This document shows positions 1 through 8,377 of a DNA stretch of 64,000 nt, piece after piece. How positions within the stretch are numbered: position 1 is the first letter of the stretch; every line of letters begins with the position of its first letter. The notes below the pieces were generated by a model. That model was not told the origin of the DNA, ran no database searches, and saw nothing but the letters and a program-made list of their open reading frames with translations. Made by a program: the position numbers and the translations under genes. The DNA comes from Chloracidobacterium sp. (GTDB taxonomy: Bacteria; Acidobacteriota; Blastocatellia; Pyrinomonadales; Pyrinomonadaceae): the NCBI GenBank assembly GCA_016716365.1, contig JADJWM010000007.1, positions 248,001 through 312,000 on the forward strand, given 5' to 3'.

Positions 1-24
1 GGGTTTCGCGAAAGCAACTGGGCT

Positions 25-75
25 CGGGATCAAAACGTTGGTTGGCAATCCTAAACTTTGATCCCGGGCATTTTT
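25..75 (+). terminator. Stem-loop terminator of an upstream plus-strand gene
   Basis: CGGGATCAAA (25-34) pairs exactly with TTTGATCCCG (57-66). The loop can extend the stem through GTT/AAC after a two-base bulge. The downstream arm is followed by GGCATTTTT and further T-rich sequence. This looks like an intrinsic terminator for a plus-strand gene left of the window. The long loop makes an attenuator or a simple cruciform possible too. Confidence 0.45.
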
Positions 76-192
76 CTGCTGTTTTTCTTTGCGACGCCCT
101 TGAATTTCCCCGCCACACACACAACGGGATACCGGAGGCAGAGAAAACCATACGCGTTTCGCGTCAGGGCGCTCGCATCAAAAGCGTAACAT

Positions 193-226
193 AAAAAAAT
201 CCGTCGTTCTGTAATTCAGGATACAG
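193..226. promoter_or_regulatory. A7-N9-CTGTAAT-N5-ATACAG element, copy 1
   Basis: Seven A residues (193-199), nine bases, then an imperfect dyad CTGTAAT (209-215), five bases, ATACAG (221-226). The symmetric core is CTGTA-N8-TACAG. The second copy at 860-893 keeps the same A-tract length and the same nine-base spacing, which argues for a bound site and against chance. I could not find a sigma-54 type -24/-12 box downstream. The regulator is unknown. Confidence 0.5.
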
Positions 227-347
227 TGCGCGGATGATCCTGACACATATTTCCTGAACGGCACATTTGCCTCAATGGAGATCGTCGGCCGACCTAAATA
301 TCCTCTCTTACCCAGCCGGCCCATTGCCAACGAATGAAGTTCGGCGC

Positions 348-623
348 CTAGTCCGCGCTCCGTCGCGCTCGGCGGCGGTGTGTCTCACGTCCGCCCCCGA
401 AATAGGTCAGGATCATCACCACGAGATGGGCTGCGAACCAGATGTTCTCATAGCCCATATTCTGATAGATGTAGATCAGGATCAGGATACGCGGTGCAAG
501 GACACCAAGCAGGATGTCCGCCCAGTTCGGCACGAGATTCGCCGGGTACCACCCCTGAAGCAAGTAGACGACGAGGACTATCCGCGGGAAGAATAACGAG
601 AAAAGAAGGAAATAGAAATCCAT
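348..623 (-). CDS. Small three-helix membrane protein
   Basis: A 91-residue hydrophobic protein starting MDFYFLLF. Three membrane segments are visible at about residues 2-22, 34-53 and 58-76, with an arginine-rich tail (RETHRRRARRSAD). The start at 623 is chosen because a GAGG lies about eight bases upstream and because the upstream in-frame extension is hydrophilic and unlike the rest. Small proteins of this look, with an IYQNMGYEN-like loop, exist as uncharacterised membrane families; I cannot name a function. It is divergent from the PEP-CTERM/exosortase genes and lies between two copies of the same regulatory dyad, so it may be co-regulated with the EPS locus. Confidence 0.6.
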   Translation of the reverse strand: MDFYFLLFSLFFPRIVLVVYLLQGWYPANLVPNWADILLGVLAPRILILIYIYQNMGYENIWFAAHLVVMILTYFGGGRETHRRRARRSAD

Positions 624-859
624 AGCTGAAGCCTCGCTTTTGATCCAATTATAGACCCGAATTGGATCGACACCAATATCGTCCATTTCGGGCAACCCAG
701 ATCCTGCCGCGAGATCGGATGACGGGGTGACCGATGCGAAACCGGATAGGTTTCCCAAACCGGTCCCATCCCAGAACGCGATCCCCTTCCGTGAAGCCTG
801 CAGGCCTCGCCGCGGCTTTGGGCAACCGGAAGAGCAAATTCCTGGAAAATCTGCCCTGG

Positions 860-893
860 AAAAAAACCGCGATCTCTGTAATCCACAATACAG
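860..893. promoter_or_regulatory. A7-N9-CTGTAAT-N5-ATACAG element, copy 2
   Basis: A7 (860-866), nine bases, CTGTAAT (876-882), five bases, ATACAG (888-893). It repeats the layout of copy 1 exactly, with a different dyad spacer (CCACA here, TCAGG there). It sits 267 bases before the PEP-CTERM start and 237 bases behind the start of the divergent small membrane protein, so it could serve either or both. Confidence 0.5.
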
Positions 894-1122
894 AAACTTT
901 CGATCTCAGAGCCTAAGCTATACAGGTTCACCGAATTTGGACAGCCGTCGTTTGCTCGCGGCGCCGCCGAACGGGAAGCCCCGATCGCGACGTTTACTAT
1001 GTATGCGGGCTATCGGTCCCGGCCGGGTCAGAGAATCAATAGCTCTTCATTGACCTGATCCGATCGACAAGCTTCGGGAAAAGTAGTGCCGGACGGACCT
1101 GGAATGGTCGACCTATTCGGCT

Positions 1123-1136
1123 TTAGTTAAAACTAA
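1123..1136. promoter_or_regulatory. Short palindrome ahead of the PEP-CTERM gene
   Basis: TTAGTT-AA-AACTAA, six-base arms with a two-base centre, lies 24 bases upstream of the PEP-CTERM start codon. It may be an operator or part of the leader; an A/T-rich palindrome this short can also arise by chance. Confidence 0.3.
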
Positions 1137-1159
1137 CCAATTAGGATCGTGGAGAAGAT

Positions 1160-1450
1160 ATGATCTCAAACAAGCTTCGCAATATACTCGTTGCCCTGAC
1201 CCTGGTCTTTGCCTTACTCGGCGGAGCTGCAACGGCCGTAATGGCCGAGAAGGGGGCGGTTCCCTATAAAAAGAAATGCGGCGACCGCGCTGCTGACAGC
1301 CAGTCGATCGATGAGGAAAGGACCACCGGCGACTGTTCGGGAACAACCCCGACACCTGAACCCGTTTCTATCCTGTTGTTCACTGCCGGGTTGGCCGGTA
1401 TCGGTTTTGCGGCAAGGCGTCGGTTTGGCCAGTCGGAAGAAACGATCTGA
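1160..1450 (+). CDS. PEP-CTERM sorting-signal protein
   Basis: A 96-residue secreted protein. A signal peptide spans about residues 1-29 (cleavage after AVMA). The mature part is only about 35 residues before the C-terminal tripartite sorting signal: TPEPVS (65-70), a membrane segment (70-85), then RRR (86-88). This is the PEP-CTERM signal cut by exosortases at or near the PEP motif. Two cysteines (40 and 59) lie in the tiny mature region and could form a disulfide. A GGAG at 1151 fixes the ATG start. The exosortase gene follows directly, so this is its obvious substrate. After sorting, the released peptide would be about 37 residues, possibly an EPS-attached or glycosylated surface peptide. 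Confidence 0.88.
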   Translation: MISNKLRNILVALTLVFALLGGAATAVMAEKGAVPYKKKCGDRAADSQSIDEERTTGDCSGTTPTPEPVSILLFTAGLAGIGFAARRRFGQSEETI

Positions 1451-1549
1451 TCACTTGATCAGGTTCAGAAATTTTGATCGTGAGAGCCGTAGTGTCGCTT
1501 GCGGGTGACCCTGCGGCTTCGATCATTTCGGGTATATTATCAGCGGCAG

Positions 1550-3154
1550 ATGAGGAAATCGGAGATCAGCCTGAGCCAGGTGTGGCGGCCGTTGGCCGTG
1601 ACCGCGGCGATCGTGTTCACCTATTTCGCCGTGATCGGTAAGCTCGCGACCGACTGGTGGACCGACGACAACTATTCACACGGCCTGATCGTTCCGGTCC
1701 TGATCGCGTTCATCATTTGGTTCGAATTTGACAGGTTCAGGCGTGCTGCCGGTGAACCGGCCATGGTTCTGGGGTTCTCCCTGATCACGGCCGCCGCGTT
1801 GATGCTCCTGGCGGGGACGATGGCCTCGGTCCTCTATGTTCAGCGACTATCGCTTGTTGTGATGGCCGCCGGGGTGCTTTCGTTCTTCTTTGGGCGCACT
1901 CTACTCAAAGCGCTGCTGATCCCGTTCGTATTACTGGTCCTGGCGATCCCGCTGCCGCAGATACTGTTTAATAAGGTCGCGCTCCCGCTTCAACTCCTGG
2001 CGTCGAAGATCGCGGACCGCGGGATCGGATTTCTGGGGATCCCGTCCGACCGGTACGGGAACGTTATTGATATTCAGCCGATCGGCGGGGGCGAGATCGT
2101 CAGCCTCGAGATCGTCGAGGCATGCAGCGGTATCAGGTCATTGATGACATTGATAACGCTCGGGCTCATCCTTGGATATTTCACCCGCGAGAGAAGGCAC
2201 CGGTACGTCAACAGCCTCCGAACCCTGATCTTCGACCGTGATGTTGTCCGAACGATCATTCTGATGGCCGCTGCGATCCCGATCGCACTCATCACTAATG
2301 CCGGACGAGTTATCTTCACGGGTGTTCTCGCTCATCGATATGGGGCGGATGGGATAGAGGGCACATGGCACGATCTTTCGGGATCGGCCGTTTTCATTTG
2401 TGCTCTCGCCCTCCTTCTTGCCCTGAATCTGGCCCTGAAGCGGATCCTCGGGCACGAGGAATCGTTGGGTCTGAACGGCAGGGGCATAGCTGACGTACCG
2501 CACGATCATCCAAGGGTCACTACTTTACACTTCGGTTACGTTTTGGCCGCGATCCTAATGTGCGGCTTGCTCGTCAACTGGTTTCAATACCGTGGCGAGA
2601 TCGTCGCAGAGCGGAAGCCGCTTCGCGAGATACCGTCGGTGCTCGGCGGCTGGGAGCAGCGTAACCCGGACATACGGTTCGACCCTGAGACCGAGAAGGT
2701 GCTTCGTGCGGACGATTATGTGATGCGCGATTATTACGGCCCCGGAAAACGCTTGAATCTATATGTCGGGTTCTATGCGTCACAACGGTCCGGTGCAACC
2801 TACCACAGCCCGCTCAGCTGCCTTCCCGGTGCCGGCTGGGAGATGGTCGATCGCGAATTGATGGAGATCACGTCGCCGCAGGGCCGCCGGATCCTCGTAA
2901 ACCGATACACGGTCAGGCAGGGCGAGCATTGGGAGATCCTGATCTACTGGTACCAGGGCCGGGGCCGGACGACGCACAACGAGTATGTCGATAAACTATT
3001 TACAAGTTTTGACAGTGTTACAAAACGACGGTCCGACGGAGGTATCGTAAGAATAATGACGCCGGTCGGGCGGGATCCCCAGCGTTCACTTGACGCTGCC
3101 ATCGATCTCACCGGACTTGTGGCCGACCGGATCGGGGCATTCTTGCCGGATTAA
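1550..3154 (+). CDS. xrtA: Exosortase fused to EpsI domain (XrtA type)
   Basis: Polytopic transpeptidase-like sorting enzyme for PEP-CTERM proteins. From the ATG at 1550, 534 residues; a TTG at 1499 would add 17. The N-terminal membrane domain carries the three residues that define exosortases: Cys192 in EACSGIR, Arg253 in NAGRVIF and His274 in GTWHDLSG. A basic insertion (RERRHRYVNSLRTLIFDRD) separates the Cys-bearing helix from the Arg-bearing helix. The C-terminal third is the EpsI domain, with the family CLPGAGW motif after HSPLS, joined in one chain as in many XrtA proteins. The neighbours (Wzz-like, ATPase, CpsD-like, sugar transferase, Wza-like) are the standard XrtA EPS set. Confidence 0.9.
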   Translation: MRKSEISLSQVWRPLAVTAAIVFTYFAVIGKLATDWWTDDNYSHGLIVPVLIAFIIWFEFDRFRRAAGEPAMVLGFSLITAAALMLLAGTMASVLYVQRLSLVVMAAGVLSFFFGRTLLKALLIPFVLLVLAIPLPQILFNKVALPLQLLASKIADRGIGFLGIPSDRYGNVIDIQPIGGGEIVSLEIVEACSGIRSLMTLITLGLILGYFTRERRHRYVNSLRTLIFDRDVVRTIILMAAAIPIALITNAGRVIFTGVLAHRYGADGIEGTWHDLSGSAVFICALALLLALNLALKRILGHEESLGLNGRGIADVPHDHPRVTTLHFGYVLAAILMCGLLVNWFQYRGEIVAERKPLREIPSVLGGWEQRNPDIRFDPETEKVLRADDYVMRDYYGPGKRLNLYVGFYASQRSGATYHSPLSCLPGAGWEMVDRELMEITSPQGRRILVNRYTVRQGEHWEILIYWYQGRGRTTHNEYVDKLFTSFDSVTKRRSDGGIVRIMTPVGRDPQRSLDAAIDLTGLVADRIGAFLPD

Positions 3155-3258
3155 GGCCGGGGAAACGATTTTCCTAGAATTTTGTATGCTTTCGTACTAA
3201 CTTATAGTGTCATACGGCGAATTTTCGTTCACTTGGCGATATAAAAGGCTTTATTAGT

Positions 3259-4917
3259 ATGAGTGTCGTTTTCCGACAAAGGTCCGCAGGCGAATATTTC
3301 CGGATGCTGAAGAACCGGAAGTGGCATATTCTGCTGCCGGCGATCGCGGTTTTCGCCGCGGTTTTCTGGGTCGTTCGGGGCCTGCCCAGCACCTACGTTT
3401 CAACTACTCTGCTTACGCTGACCCCGCCGGCGATCTCGGAAAAAGTGGCGCCTTCGCTGACCGATGACGATCTTTCGCAGCGGCTCCAGGCGATCAACCA
3501 ATCGGTATTGAGCCGGTCTTCGCTCGAGCCGATGCTGGAGAAATTTGACCTTTATGCACAGGACCGCGAGGCCGGTGTGCCGGTCGAACGGATCGTCGAC
3601 AGGATGAGGGGGAACATCGACGTGACCCCGGAAAAGGCCGACAACGAGAAGATCGTCGGTTTTCGCATCACTTTTCGTGATCGCTCGGCAGAGACGGCCC
3701 AGGAGGTCACCGCCGAACTTGCCCGTAAATACGTCAATGCACAGACTGTCGAGTCCAAACTGAGCGCAGAGACCACGCGTGAATTCATTAACAATCAGCT
3801 CGCGCAGGCGAAGAGCAATATGGACGCCCTCGAAAAAGAGCGGCTGAACATAATGATGCAGAATGTCGAGACCCTTCCGGAATCGGCACAGGGCCTGATC
3901 GCCCAGCTTGAGGGGCTCCGCACGCGTGAGACGACCATCTCAAAGGACAAGGAAACGCTGATCAATGAAAAGGGCCGGATCCAGGAGAGCATCCGCGCAA
4001 TGAACAGCCAGATGCGGCTGATAGAGAATTTCGGCGAGAACGAAACCAAACAAGCGGTCGAACAGGCCGCCCGCATAGAGGACACTCCGGCCTTTGCCCA
4101 GCTTGTCCAAAAGCGTACGGAACTCAGCGCCAAGCTCGAGAATTTAAGACAGCGATACACGCCGAAGCATCCCGAGATCGTTCAGACGCAGGTAGAGATC
4201 TCCAAAGTCAATGAAGAACTCGAAAAGTTGGCGAGGAATACCGACCTCCGCGTGAGACAGGCGAATCAGGCGGGAACCCGGAAAGCCGAGCTTCAGAGAA
4301 AGAGTTTGGAGATCGACCGTGTGAAAGCCGAGGGGCAGATCACACAGATCGACGAGCAGCTTAGGTTAAAGGACGAGGAGTTGAGGCGGAACGCGAGTGA
4401 GATCGCGTTGCTCGAATCGAAGATCAATTCGATCCCGAATGTAAAGGTCGCCTTGGAGGGCGTCTCAAATCAGCTTGATCTTGCAAAGTCGGCTTACGAC
4501 GAGATCCTAAAGAAATTCAACAATGCCCAACAGCAGGTTGAACGCGAAACCAACGCGCAGGGCGAGACGATAAGGGTGGTCGATCCGGCAAATTTGCCGC
4601 AAACTCCGGAAAATGCGTCCAAAAAGCCGTTTCTATTGGCGTTAGGAGCCGCAGCCGGGCTTGCCCTCGGTCTTTTGTTGGCGGCGATATTTGAGGTTCC
4701 GAAGCTTTTCACGGTCCGGAACATCGAGGACGCGAAGCATTATACGGGCCTTCCGGTCCTGGCGGCGGTTCCCGACCTTCTGACGGAAGGGGAGATGGCC
4801 GCTGCAAACCGTACCTATTATTTGAAGGTCGCGGCCGGTTTTGCCGCAGCGATATTGAGCATTCCGGTACTGGTGATCGGTTTGCAGTTCTTCAGGATCA
4901 TCGATCGATTGAGTTGA
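3259..4917 (+). CDS. Wzz/GumC-like polysaccharide chain-length determinant
   Basis: A 552-residue inner-membrane protein that sets polymer length and links the synthase to export. A membrane segment lies at about 23-40, followed by a long periplasmic coiled coil (about 150-430). A second membrane segment starts near residue 457 and a third ends the protein. The family usually has two, so the last helix is an addition seen in exosortase-locus members. There is no kinase domain; that job falls to the separate CpsD-like protein two genes downstream. It is preceded by about 100 bases that could hold a promoter. Confidence 0.85.
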   Translation: MSVVFRQRSAGEYFRMLKNRKWHILLPAIAVFAAVFWVVRGLPSTYVSTTLLTLTPPAISEKVAPSLTDDDLSQRLQAINQSVLSRSSLEPMLEKFDLYAQDREAGVPVERIVDRMRGNIDVTPEKADNEKIVGFRITFRDRSAETAQEVTAELARKYVNAQTVESKLSAETTREFINNQLAQAKSNMDALEKERLNIMMQNVETLPESAQGLIAQLEGLRTRETTISKDKETLINEKGRIQESIRAMNSQMRLIENFGENETKQAVEQAARIEDTPAFAQLVQKRTELSAKLENLRQRYTPKHPEIVQTQVEISKVNEELEKLARNTDLRVRQANQAGTRKAELQRKSLEIDRVKAEGQITQIDEQLRLKDEELRRNASEIALLESKINSIPNVKVALEGVSNQLDLAKSAYDEILKKFNNAQQQVERETNAQGETIRVVDPANLPQTPENASKKPFLLALGAAAGLALGLLLAAIFEVPKLFTVRNIEDAKHYTGLPVLAAVPDLLTEGEMAAANRTYYLKVAAGFAAAILSIPVLVIGLQFFRIIDRLS

Positions 4918-4952
4918 GAAGGAGTTGGCCGGAAGCGGCCGCATTGGGGTAA

Positions 4953-5879
4953 ATGTACAAAGAGTTTTTCGGACTAAAAGAGTATCCCTTCAGTTTGACG
5001 CCGGACCCGAAGTTCATCGTCTTTACGCCGAGCTATAACGAACTTCTGGCGAGCCTATATTATGGCATCGAGATGGCTAAAGGCCTGATCGTGCTGACCG
5101 GCGAGGTCGGGACAGGGAAGTCGACGGCGCTTCGATGGATCATCCGGCGGCTGGATTCGAGCGTGCTTGCCGCCTACATCGTCAACCCTCATCTCTCGAT
5201 CGAGGAGTTCTATCATCACATCACCGAGATGCTCGGTATCTCGGAATGGAACAACAAGACGGAATTGCTCATCGAGATGTCGCGTCTTCTGGAGGATCGG
5301 CACCGGAGAGGACTTCGAACCGTCCTTATCGTTGATGAGGCCCACGAACTACCGGACGAGGTCCTGGAAGAGATCAGGCTGCTTCTGAATTTCGAATCTG
5401 ACAACGCCAAGCATCTTCAGATCATCCTGACGGGCCAGCCCGAGTTGACCGAAACACTTCGCCGCCCGCACCTTCGCCAGCTGAAACAGCGGATCGCCCT
5501 GCGGTGCGTGATGCCGGCCCTGCAGAGCGTCAACGAGGTCAAACGATATGTGACCGAACGGCTTTTCATCGCCGGCGCGAAACAGCCCAATATATTTTCG
5601 CCCTACGCGATCGACTATATGTACCAGTGCTCGGAAGGCATCCCACGGCTGATAAACAATCTCTGCGATAATTCCATGATCGCCGCGTATGCGTCCGGGG
5701 ACCAGGTGATCGGCCGGAGCACGGTCGAGTCGGTAGCCGAAAACCTCGATCTGCTTCCGGACCGGAATATGATCTTGCCGAGCGACCGTCCCGTCGAGGT
5801 GGTCGGGTCCGCTCGCGTCCTGACACCGGTCGGCCATGAAGAGCTGCTGACGGACCGCAGCCGTGCAAACGTTAAATAG
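4953..5879 (+). CDS. XrtA-locus secretion ATPase (ExeA/GspA-like)
   Basis: A 308-residue AAA ATPase with the family opening MYKEFFGLKEYPFSLTPD. Walker A is GEVGTGKST (50-58) and Walker B is LIVDEAHELP near 124-133. ILTGQPEL follows as the sensor region. It belongs to the ExeA-like group that is a marker of PEP-CTERM/exosortase EPS loci. It has no membrane segment and no peptidoglycan-binding domain, unlike GspA. Its role is inferred: powering assembly or regulation of the export machine. It lies 35 bases after the chain-length gene, probably in the same operon. Confidence 0.85.
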   Translation: MYKEFFGLKEYPFSLTPDPKFIVFTPSYNELLASLYYGIEMAKGLIVLTGEVGTGKSTALRWIIRRLDSSVLAAYIVNPHLSIEEFYHHITEMLGISEWNNKTELLIEMSRLLEDRHRRGLRTVLIVDEAHELPDEVLEEIRLLLNFESDNAKHLQIILTGQPELTETLRRPHLRQLKQRIALRCVMPALQSVNEVKRYVTERLFIAGAKQPNIFSPYAIDYMYQCSEGIPRLINNLCDNSMIAAYASGDQVIGRSTVESVAENLDLLPDRNMILPSDRPVEVVGSARVLTPVGHEELLTDRSRANVK

Positions 5880-5943
5880 AGCTTGTAGGTTGGATGATAC
5901 ATGGCTCGGTCAGACCAAAGCCGGGCGACGATAATAACGAAGA

Positions 5944-6930
5944 ATGAAGTTTCTCAAGACCATTCAAAAGCACGAAAGCGAGAAGCCCAGCGCGATCGAA
6001 GCTGAATCGCCCGTCCCGGGGGACTCCGTACAGGGAGGCGAGGACCGGAATCAGCCGCCGGGCCTGCTTGCGATGCGTGAATTTCGGATCGGGGTGCCGC
6101 AGAATGCCGAAGCACCGACGAAGCCGGCCAACGGGAATGGGACATTGAACCCGGTCCGTGGCGAGGCCGTCCGGGTGACCGACCCGTTCGCTCAGCCCGG
6201 GATGCCGAAATGCAGGGAGATCGTCGTGAATCCGGCGTTGGTGAATCCAAGGGTCGTGTCGATCACGCACCCTCGATCGGCCTATTGCGAAGAATACAGA
6301 AACCTACGGACGCAGGTCCTTCATAAGAGTAAGAAACGAAAATTACAGGCGATCGTGGTGGCGAGTGTTGGCCCTTCGGAAGGGAAATCGGTCACCGCTC
6401 TGAACTTGTCCTGGCTGTTTGCACAAACGGATGGCGTTCGGGCATTGATCATCGACAGCGACCTTCGGCGGCCGAGCCTTGCCAGCTACCTGGGGATCGA
6501 GTCGGCGGTCGGGCTTTCGGAGGTTTTGACAGGCGGTTCGTCGCTGATGGGATCGATCGTCAGGCTGCAGCCTTCGGGCCTTTACCTTCTGCCCGGCGGT
6601 TCTGCCCGAAGCGATGTCGCGGAACTGATCTCGGGCCCGCGTTTTGCGGAGATATTGAAGGAGGCCCGGGCTTATTTCGATTTCATCATTATCGATGCTC
6701 CCCCGCTGGGGATCTTTACGGATGCGTCGCTGCTGATCAATCTTGCAGACGGTGCAATGCTCGTAATAAGGGCGAACCATACTAAATACAAAGATGTTGA
6801 CAGGATCCTTGACACATTACCCAGGGAGAGGATGCTCGGTACGATCTTGAACCAGTCCGAAGTTCCGTTAATGGACGAAAGCTATTACAAATATGGCTTC
6901 TATGACAGGGACGTTACCGTCAAGGCTTGA
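5944..6930 (+). CDS. CpsD/CapB-family tyrosine autokinase
   Basis: A 328-residue cytoplasmic BY-kinase that controls polymer length through its Wzz-like partner. The first 95 residues are low complexity and likely a linker. Walker A is GPSEGKSV (143-150), Walker A' is ALIIDSDLRRP (167-177) and Walker B is FIIIDAPP (247-254). The tail has clustered tyrosines (ESYYKYGFYDRD), the usual autophosphorylation sites. It is unfused to the Wzz domain, as in Gram-positive and XrtA-type loci. The downstream gene starts 14 bases later. Confidence 0.88.
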   Translation: MKFLKTIQKHESEKPSAIEAESPVPGDSVQGGEDRNQPPGLLAMREFRIGVPQNAEAPTKPANGNGTLNPVRGEAVRVTDPFAQPGMPKCREIVVNPALVNPRVVSITHPRSAYCEEYRNLRTQVLHKSKKRKLQAIVVASVGPSEGKSVTALNLSWLFAQTDGVRALIIDSDLRRPSLASYLGIESAVGLSEVLTGGSSLMGSIVRLQPSGLYLLPGGSARSDVAELISGPRFAEILKEARAYFDFIIIDAPPLGIFTDASLLINLADGAMLVIRANHTKYKDVDRILDTLPRERMLGTILNQSEVPLMDESYYKYGFYDRDVTVKA

Positions 6931-6944
6931 ACGAAAAAGCATAG

Positions 6945-8351
6945 ATGAGTACGAAATTCAGCCCACGGACCGTTGGCCTGATATTGGCCGATCTCGCGAT
7001 CATTTTCTTCGCGATAGTGCTTGCTCTGTACATGCGTTTGGGCTGGGACGGCGCGACCTATCAGATCCTCGAAAATAACGCCCTTCCAAAAGTCGGATTA
7101 GCCTCGGCCGTTTGTCTGACCGTCATCTATTTTTACGATCTGTACGATTACGGGGTGATGCATCACCGCCGCGAACTCCTGCTGCGGCTGATCCAGGCAT
7201 CTGGGATCGCCTGGACCGTTTTGGCGATCATGTATTATTTGGTCCCCCCGCTGATGATCGGCCGCGGAACATTGATCTATTCGGTCGTGCTGAGCCTCGG
7301 TCTGCTTCTCCTTTGGAGGATGGCGATTCACTTCCTGACCGGGCATCCCGATCTTGGCGAAAAGGTCCTGATCCTGGGCGCGGGGGCCGCGGCGACCGCC
7401 ACCGCGAACATCGTTTTCAAAAGGCGGGATGCCGGCTATCGCATCGCCGGATTTGTTTCGGTGCCGGGGGTCGAGAACGGAGATTCGCCAAACTCAGGGT
7501 CCGAGAAGGTTAAAGCCATGATCCTCGGCAATTCCGACGACTTGGAGCGTATCGTCGTCGAGAAAAAGATCGACCGCATTGTGGTCGCTCTTGCTCAGAG
7601 GCGCGGTAACTTTCCGACCGAATCGCTGCTTCGAATGAGCCTTGAGAACAGCGTCGACATAGAGGAATGTGCATCATTCTTCGAGCGGGTGACGGGACAG
7701 GTCCATCTGGACATGCTGCGGCCTTCGTGGCTGATCTTTTCCGGACGCGATCGCAATACGCGTACGATCCTCGTCTTTCGCGAGATCATCAATCGCGTTC
7801 TTGCCCTGATCGGGCTTGTGCTTTCGCTTCCGATCGCTCTGGTGGCCGCGTTGATCATCAAACTTGAGTCCGCGGGAGATGTCTTCTACCGCCAGGAAAG
7901 GGTGGGGAAAGGCGGTGCCGTGTTCGAGCTGTTGAAGTTCCGTTCGATGAGGCAGGACGCAGAGGCCGACGGCAAGCCCGTTTGGGCCTCATCCGATGAC
8001 GACCGGGTGACCCGTTTCGGCAAATTCATTCGAAAGGTCAGGATCGACGAGATCCCGCAGTTTTGGAACATTCTTAAGGGCGAAATGAGCTTCATCGGGC
8101 CTCGTCCGGAACGGCCCCATTTCGTGGCCGAATTGGCTGAGCAGGTGCCTTTTTACGAACACCGCCACCTGGTCGCACCCGGGCTGACCGGGTGGGCACA
8201 GATCAAATACCCGTACGGTGCTTCGGTCGAAGACGCTCGCGAGAAGCTGCAATACGATCTCTATTACATCAAGAACCAATCGCTTGCGTTAGATGCAATA
8301 ATAATATTCGAGACCGTCAAGACGGTCCTGTTCGGTAAGGGAGGGCGATAA
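6945..8351 (+). CDS. Initiating sugar-phosphate transferase (EpsB/WcaJ type)
   Basis: A 468-residue polyprenol-phosphate phosphosugar transferase that starts the lipid-linked repeat unit. N-terminal membrane helices (about 10-125) lead to a nucleotide-binding-like central domain (about 135-260). The catalytic domain begins near residue 305, with KFRSM, the RIDEIPQFWNIL stretch around 365-376 and GPRPERP after it. The layout matches the exosortase-associated sugar transferases. The Wza-like gene follows closely. Confidence 0.9.
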   Translation: MSTKFSPRTVGLILADLAIIFFAIVLALYMRLGWDGATYQILENNALPKVGLASAVCLTVIYFYDLYDYGVMHHRRELLLRLIQASGIAWTVLAIMYYLVPPLMIGRGTLIYSVVLSLGLLLLWRMAIHFLTGHPDLGEKVLILGAGAAATATANIVFKRRDAGYRIAGFVSVPGVENGDSPNSGSEKVKAMILGNSDDLERIVVEKKIDRIVVALAQRRGNFPTESLLRMSLENSVDIEECASFFERVTGQVHLDMLRPSWLIFSGRDRNTRTILVFREIINRVLALIGLVLSLPIALVAALIIKLESAGDVFYRQERVGKGGAVFELLKFRSMRQDAEADGKPVWASSDDDRVTRFGKFIRKVRIDEIPQFWNILKGEMSFIGPRPERPHFVAELAEQVPFYEHRHLVAPGLTGWAQIKYPYGASVEDAREKLQYDLYYIKNQSLALDAIIIFETVKTVLFGKGGR

Positions 8352-8377
8352 GACAATTGAAGGATTTTGAGGGAAAG

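Larger units (their letters stand above)
1..347. other. Gene-free left edge
   Basis: I find no convincing gene here. The stretch holds a long stem-loop followed by T-runs (25-75), a short palindrome ACGCG-TTT-CGCGT near 152-164, and the first copy of the A7/CTGTAAT dyad element (193-226). Short open frames on the plus strand are the antisense of the small membrane protein gene that begins at 623. Confidence 0.5.
624..1159. other. Divergent intergenic region upstream of the PEP-CTERM gene
   Basis: These 536 bases separate the minus-strand small membrane protein from the plus-strand PEP-CTERM gene. They carry the second A7/dyad element (860-893) and a short palindrome (1123-1136). I see no coding signal: the open frames here are short, mutually overlapping and compositionally odd. 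The most likely content is the control region and leader of the EPS locus. Confidence 0.5.

Noticed and set aside
267..1053. Several short open frames on both strands left of the PEP-CTERM gene
   Set aside because: They overlap one another or the small membrane protein gene and have basic, repetitive composition typical of noncoding frames.
893..1159. Sigma-54 promoter of the PEP-CTERM gene
   Set aside because: No GG-N10-GC pair with TGGCAC/TTGC-like boxes was found between the dyad and the start codon.
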